NCBI GenBank assembly: GCA_026874595.1
Contig: CM049311.1
Location: 73,348,953 to 73,412,952, forward strand
DNA from: Sipunculus nudus
Lineage: Eukaryota; Annelida; Sipuncula; Golfingiida; Sipunculidae
Direction of reading: 5' to 3'
DNA: 64,000 nucleotides
The notes below the pieces were generated by a model, which worked only from the letters and a program-made list of their open reading frames with translations, was not told the DNA's origin and ran no database searches. The first letter of the stretch is position 1, and the number at the start of each line of letters is the position of its first letter. Shown here piece by piece: positions 58,746-64,000 of the stretch. The translations under genes and the position numbers were made by a program.

Positions 58746-60070
58746 CAGTTGAACCTGTATAATGTGGGCACCCTTGCGACTGGACCAAAGTGCCCACTTT
58801 ATAGAGGTGCCCACTATATCGAGGTAATGGCCAGCATATAGAGTGCTGCCCCCTAGCATGACATATTGCCATAATTACTCATGTTCTGATATTTCTAAAT
58901 TAACTTATTTTATGTCTCAGCTCTCTTTATTAAATGATAAGTTTTTCAGTGACAATTTATTATTAAAAATCAAGACATTTGTTATAAAATATGGATTTTA
59001 TTACATAAAAGTTTGGAAAAAATAAGCACAATAAAAGGAAGTTGTGTGCAGATTGTATATAATATAGCTGAACTCATATCTATTTATATATATGTATATA
59101 TATTGATTTATTTTTTTTATATTTTATAAGCACAAAACGGCAAAGCAGCATGACATAAAAAATACACAAGTAAAAAAGCAAAGACAGTACGTCACCAATC
59201 TAATTACTATCATTTTAAGAAAACATTCTATATCAAGTTGACAAGTAAGTAAAACAAAAACATTTATCCAGTCACTGGAAGTCCATAAAACAGTTGAAGT
59301 GTGTAATACACTTTGAATGAATGTGTTAAATTGTCCCAATTCTTATTTCGTGGTGAAAAAGTCCGTGATTGTAGATTGTTTCGATCTAAGTGCATATTGT
59401 AGCTTTGCATTTGCTTTAAAAAAGTCCAGGTTGAACACCATTTCAACAGTATGAATCGTTTTGTAACAACTATTATATAAACACTGCCCTGGTCTAGTGG
59501 GCATGTAGCTTACTACCTGTGATGGGCCAGAGGGGCATTAAGCTGTGTCACCTTATCACAGAGTATTAATTGGGTGAATGAGAAGGGCTTCCTTTCACTA
59601 TTGGTAGCCAAACAAACAAATATTAATCATCAGCACAGGGCAATCTAGTCTGTGGTGATCTCTGACTTGAGCCGGTGCAGGCATATTAATCTAATTAGTA
59701 TGCATGCATCCGAAGCTAAGTCTGAGTCAAGTAGATTATAATCATTATTATGCAATGTTCACTTGCACACCTCTAAATTTGGTTTATTTGTTTCGATTGT
59801 TATTTTTAATATTTATGAATAATAATTATTAATTATAAATAATTAAGAATTAATATTATCTTAATAACTTTAAAAGCGCTATAAAGAATGCTTACAAATT
59901 TGCTGTAAGGAGATAGTTCAACCTTGAAAATCCGTGAAATGCCCACATTTGCTCTGGAAAACATGCCCACATTAGCTAGAAAACGAGAAGAAAAAACGGG
60001 ACAGCCCAAAAGTGCCAATTTTATAGAGATGTCCACTTTATAGAGGTGCCCACTAGGAGAGGTTCCACTG
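58746..60070. mobile_element. 1.3-kb TA-flanked non-autonomous element (pogo/Tigger-like ends)
   Basis: TA at 58744-58745 and 60071-60072. Left end CAGTTGAACCTGTATAATGT; right end inverted, CAGTGGAACCTCTCCTAGTG. Both arms carry repeated (G)TGCCCACTTTATAGAGGTG words. No transposase frame. Missing from copy A at the equivalent site (about 12250), which confirms a later insertion. Confidence 0.8.
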
Positions 60071-60239
60071 TACTTTGTGGGGGTGTCATTGCTGCAGAGT
60101 CTCTCTATTGCGGCTCCCTGCTTGGCTTGTGTGGCATCACGTCTATCGACTCCAGCAATATTACGCATAAGGAATGCGCGGGGTTGAAGTCCCAGGCAAT
60201 AGCAACTTGTAGCTGCTCGATAGAGCAAAACATTTTTTA

Positions 60240-60265
60240 GTCAGTCAGTCAGTCAGTCAGTCAAT
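60240..60265. repeat. (AGTC)n microsatellite
   Basis: Six AGTC units and one AATC. Confidence 0.95.
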
Positions 60266-60789
60266 CGGTAAGGAACGGTATTATTTAAATATGTAAATTG
60301 CAGCTTTCCATAAGCCTAGGGTTAGAGTGTCGTCAACAATACAATGGTTAAAATTCCAGCACTATATATTCAGTTTTTGTTGTCTTTAATTTTTTTCAGA
60401 TTATCTGTTTGTTAATCAATGATTTAATAAATATATTACGTTATATTCTATGTATAGACGGAGGAGAGGATTGTGTTTTTGAGCAAAAGAGTGAACATTT
60501 ATACAGTAACGCGAGCCACTGGAAAAATTAGCCTTCATGTATAAGTCAAGACAGGTAGAGAAATCTTACTGACGGTGGTTTATTTTTACATATGCATATA
60601 TATTACATATGTGTGCGTATGTGAAGTGACTTTTGAATCGCGCTCGTCATACACACACCTTCACAGAGCTCATAATAACAACAGAAACCAGATATAAGAA
60701 AAACGTATCTTTAATACGATTACCCTGTTCTAATTACAGATGTGTGAGACAGATAACATTATATAGCTTTTAACGAATAGTTTTTGCTG

Positions 60790-60793
<4 letters not shown>

Positions 60794-60839
<46 letters not shown>

Positions 60840-60862
60840 AAATATATATATATATATATAAA
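60794..60862. repeat. (TA)n microsatellite
   Basis: TA tract interrupted once, at the position of the compound repeat 16462-16540 in copy A. Confidence 0.95.
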
Positions 60863-61741
60863 CACGAAATTTGTCTTTCAAAAGACGTCAGAACAACATT
60901 GCAGGGTTATTGATGTGTTACTCGAAACTCGTCTTTTCAAATAGATTTTGTTTTGTTAAGGATATATTTCAGCTAGACATTTAATACACATCAAAAATTA
61001 GGACTTACAGGCTAATTTACAGAGAACATAAACTTGATTATTTGAAATATTTTGTGTTAGAAAATGTTGCAACAGTTTTTTTGTCGTACGATAATGAAAC
61101 TTCCACAAACACACATACTGTATATTTTTTTCACATCCAGATTATCCAACTAGTAAATAAACATCAGTATAATAGCAAATGTCCACATAGGTGTTGTTTG
61201 CATCCGCCATATCAGGTGTTTTTATTGCCGATCACAGCGCCATCTGGTGTCTAGAGCGTAAGGCTTCTTATCATGTGCCGAGAGAAGATTTTACTAGTTT
61301 CTTTAGGTGTTTTCGAGAATGTGTAAATGTGAACAGTGGAATAAACTTATTCTCCATTACGGGTCAGCTGACTTAGTGTCATTTGCGACGGTCCGTTAAA
61401 TGGACACAAATCGTAAACGTTGGAACTAAAACTTATCGCTTTTGGAGGTCCTGCATGGGAACAACGGCTTGGAAATCCGAAATAAGGTCACGCGGCCTAC
61501 ATCTTACATCCTACGAGCGCTTACGTATTTTGTGGAGCAAGTAGAATTAATTTCATGCAATATTTAACTATTTATCTATGTACTTACCAACAAAATATTT
61601 CATGGTCAGCTGTATTTATCAAAGCCAAATTTTACAGGGATATGTTTCTTTTGTTTTGTATAGGAATAGTGTGATTTGTATATGGGTATCTTAAGCTTCG
61701 GATGTTGAAATTTTTTAAAACCTATATTTGCGAGCCAGAAT

Positions 61742-62056
61742 GGTATATTCCACTCCTCTCGAGACAAGGGAATGGTATATTCCACTCCTCTCGAGACAAG
61801 GGAATGGCATATTCCACTCCTCTCGAGACAAGGGAATGGTATATTCCACTCCTCTCGAGACAAGGGAATGGTATATTCCACTCCTCTCGAGACAAGGGAA
61901 TGGTATATTCCACTCCTCTCGAGACAAGGGAATGGTATATTCCACTCCTTCGAGACAAGGGAATGGTATATTCCACTTCTCCGAGACAAGGGAATGCTAT
62001 AATCCACTCCATTCGAGACAAGGGAATGGTATATTCCACTCCTCTCGAGACAAGGA
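61742..62056. repeat. 32-bp minisatellite, about 10 units
   Basis: Unit starts GGTATATTCCACTCCTCTCG and continues AGACAAGGGAAT. The last three or four units have small deletions and changes. Because 32 is not divisible by 3 and the unit lacks stops, several frames on both strands stay open; these are not genes. Each unit holds a CTCGAG palindrome and the dyad GGAAT.GTATATTCC. Confidence 0.95.
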
Positions 62057-62508
62057 AAAACTTGTACTAAAAAAGATGTTCAGATGAGTATGAACTGAAC
62101 TCAGTTATTTTCAAATGTATCAGTGAAATTCAATTATCGCTTGAAGAATGCAGGTGTTTGCAGATATAATGCAGTGTCTTTTCCCAAATTTCAAAAGGAT
62201 GACTGCAGCTATGAGTACCAAGTTAACAAGCATGTTGATCGGGTCCCTTAGGAAGTGGATATATACCCTACAGGTGGCGTCAGCTGCGTTGACCTAGTTT
62301 CTGTGAGCCAACTTTTCTTTTACTTCTTCTTGTGCTAGTCTGTTGCTTTTATAATAAAATGTTTGACTTTCGCCTTTAGGCAAACAATTTTAAAGGAATA
62401 TTAAATTTCTCCTGTGATCATGAATGGTTTGTCATTTTTCTGAAAGGTATGCATCATTTATGTCAGACAATAACACAAATGGTATTTTCACCGAAGTATT
62501 TCATTGTA
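62057..62508. other. Spacer, no gene seen
   Basis: Unique-looking sequence between the minisatellite and the terminal element. No supported exon. Confidence 0.4.
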
Positions 62509-63879
62509 ACGGTGGCTCGTATAGGACACACAAAATTGTTTTTCTCTCTTTCCCACGCGACAGTATCTCATTACCACGCGATACTTATGTCGTTCCCTCG
62601 CGATAGTTGTTGTTAGTATACCATGCTAGCTAAAGCCCTCATGTGGACATGAATGTCTGTTGTTTAATGTATGTCAGAGCGTTCATGCAACTTTAATTGT
62701 TTGTAAGGTTTTTTTCTTGATTGTGTATTTACGCCGAATGGTAAATTTTACAGCAGCTTTCATTGTGTTGGTTCAAGATTTATATAGTTATATAAAACAA
62801 GTTGCCAATATATATGTATATACAAAACAAATTGCTCATTTTTATATGGCCAAGGGCAACTTTATTGATTTTGTTTAGGGTTACGGATTAAAGTTTAGGG
62901 TAACGTTTTATTAAATCCTAACGTACTAAACATATCGAACAGTCTTATTTTTTTTTTGGGGGGGGGGGGTAGGGTTTAGGATAACGATTAGGTTTGAATA
63001 ATCCCGAGTAATCCCGGTTATCCCGAACAGGATAAATAGCATGTCGCTTTATCAGCCATGACATTTGGTTAAAGGCTAACGCGGGAGGGGATGGGGATGG
63101 CGGGGGGGGGGGGGGGGGGGCGGGTGCACGGGAACATGTCTCCCCCATCTTTTAAGAGGCCACCAATTACCTTATTTCACCACACCTTAATTAAACCTTT
63201 TACGAGAAAGTTGCTCAATTATCCACATCATATCTTTCCACAATTATATTTCAATATGCATTTCATATTATAAAAATTGAATACGGCACATATAATATTC
63301 GTATTCCAGTACGACCCCCCCCCCCTCCCCAATTCTCCACTAGCTCACATATTCCCTGTCAAACGTGGCCAATGAGTGTTGTGAGGGTAGCTTTTGCACC
63401 ATTTCGGGTCTCAGCGTATTAAGCTTGCTTCATATGCATGCAAATAAAGCATAATCGTAATCCAGTGTGAAGCATGCCTTAAGGATTCAAGATGTAGGTC
63501 TTACCGTATTGTTTATCTTTATTGATCGCGTGCGATAGCGATAATATCGCGTGTGAAAGTGATAATTATCGCCTTGGATCGAGATACTCTCTGTAGGAAT
63601 GAGAAATTATCGCGTTGGAAAGAGATAGTTATCGTCTTGGATCGAGATACTATCGCCCGAGAACGAGATACTATCGCGAGGGGACGATATAATTATCGCC
63701 TTAGATCGAGATACTGTCGTGTGGGAACGAGATAATTTTCGCCTGGGAACGAGATACTATCGTGAAGGATCGAGATACTATCGCGTGGGATCGAGATAAT
63801 AATCGCTTGGGAACGGGATACATTCGCGTTGGATGGAGATAAAAAAATAATGTTCCATGTGTCCTATACGGGCCACTGT
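62509..63879. mobile_element. 1.37-kb inverted-repeat element with 21-bp subterminal repeats
   Basis: Both ends share ACRGTGGCYCGTATAGGACA in inverted orientation, and CATTGT lies outside each end (62502-62507 and 63881-63886), suggesting a 6-8 bp target duplication. Next to the right end (63510-63845) are about 16 imperfect copies of a 21-bp unit (GATCGAGATACTATCGCGTG). Next to the left end (62545-62606) are three copies in opposite orientation. No transposase. The structure is Foldback- or hAT-like; exact family unknown. Confidence 0.75.
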
Positions 63880-64000
63880 ACATTGTGGCCTACTTCTATG
63901 CAACAATCATGTTGAGAATGACAGATTACACTGGGCAGTCATATCCTCAACAGGCTACAAATAATGTGAAACTTATGGGTATAACGCTAGTTGATAATAC

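Larger units (their letters stand above)
55218..61645. repeat. Segmental duplication, copy B (contains GRL gene B)
   Basis: Compact counterpart of 38-17100, lacking the gypsy element and the 3.9-kb insertion but carrying its own element at 58746-60070 and a palindrome array at 57745-57905. Confidence 0.8.

Noticed and set aside
61606-62087. Six overlapping open frames of 76-133 codons
   Set aside because: All are translations of the stop-free 32-bp repeat in different frames and strands.

Overview
The window is animal nuclear DNA: AT-rich, with intron-containing genes, many (TA)n tracts, minisatellites, tRNA-derived SINE fragments, LINEs, TA-flanked DNA transposons and an LTR retrotransposon. 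The repeat styles and the genes together suggest a lophotrochozoan, probably a mollusc. That is an inference from familiarity; no marker gene proves it. Nothing here is bacterial, and no CRISPR, rRNA or intact tRNA gene was seen.

The best-supported gene is a 17-exon solute carrier 5 (SLC5) sodium symporter on the minus strand (30233-44211). It belongs to the iodide/multivitamin/monocarboxylate branch. All exon boundaries and phases agree across about 632 codons, except for one missing base in exon 13. A polyadenylation signal lies at 30068. Its first intron carries a 1.45-kb higher-order minisatellite that includes copies of the exon-1 splice donor.

The second gene system is a pair of insect-type gustatory-receptor-like (GRL) seven-transmembrane genes on the plus strand. 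Copy A has exons at 53-121, 8250-8339 and 9853-9957, and its 5' part lies outside the window. Copy B has exons at 54159-54863, 55232-55300, 55857-55946 and 57252-57356. The last exon of each encodes the TYxxxxxQF signature of the family. The copies sit in a larger duplication (about 38-17100 versus 55218-61645) that different transposons have since expanded. Copy A's visible exons are open. Copy B has two indels, a stop codon and no visible loop/TM6 exon. A second duplicated block (17850-23600 versus 45400-51440) shares a minus-strand splice-donor motif that may be a 5' noncoding exon upstream of the SLC5 gene.

Layout: 1-17100 GRL copy A, with a decayed Gmr1-like Ty3/gypsy element (2101-7797) in an intron. 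17850-23600 second duplicated block, split by a 1.75-kb inverted-repeat element. 23830-26060 decayed LINE. 26336-26562 minisatellite. 26565-30060 no gene seen. 30233-44211 SLC5 gene. 45400-51440 second block copy, with a Tigger/pogo-like relic (46157-47444), a LINE fragment (47530-48622) and divergent repeats. 54159-61645 GRL copy B, with another TA-flanked element (58746-60070). 61742-62056 32-bp minisatellite. 62509-63879 inverted-repeat element built from 21-bp subterminal repeats.

The genes share no pathway. What links the window is local duplication followed by transposon traffic, which has separated gene copies and left some open and some broken.
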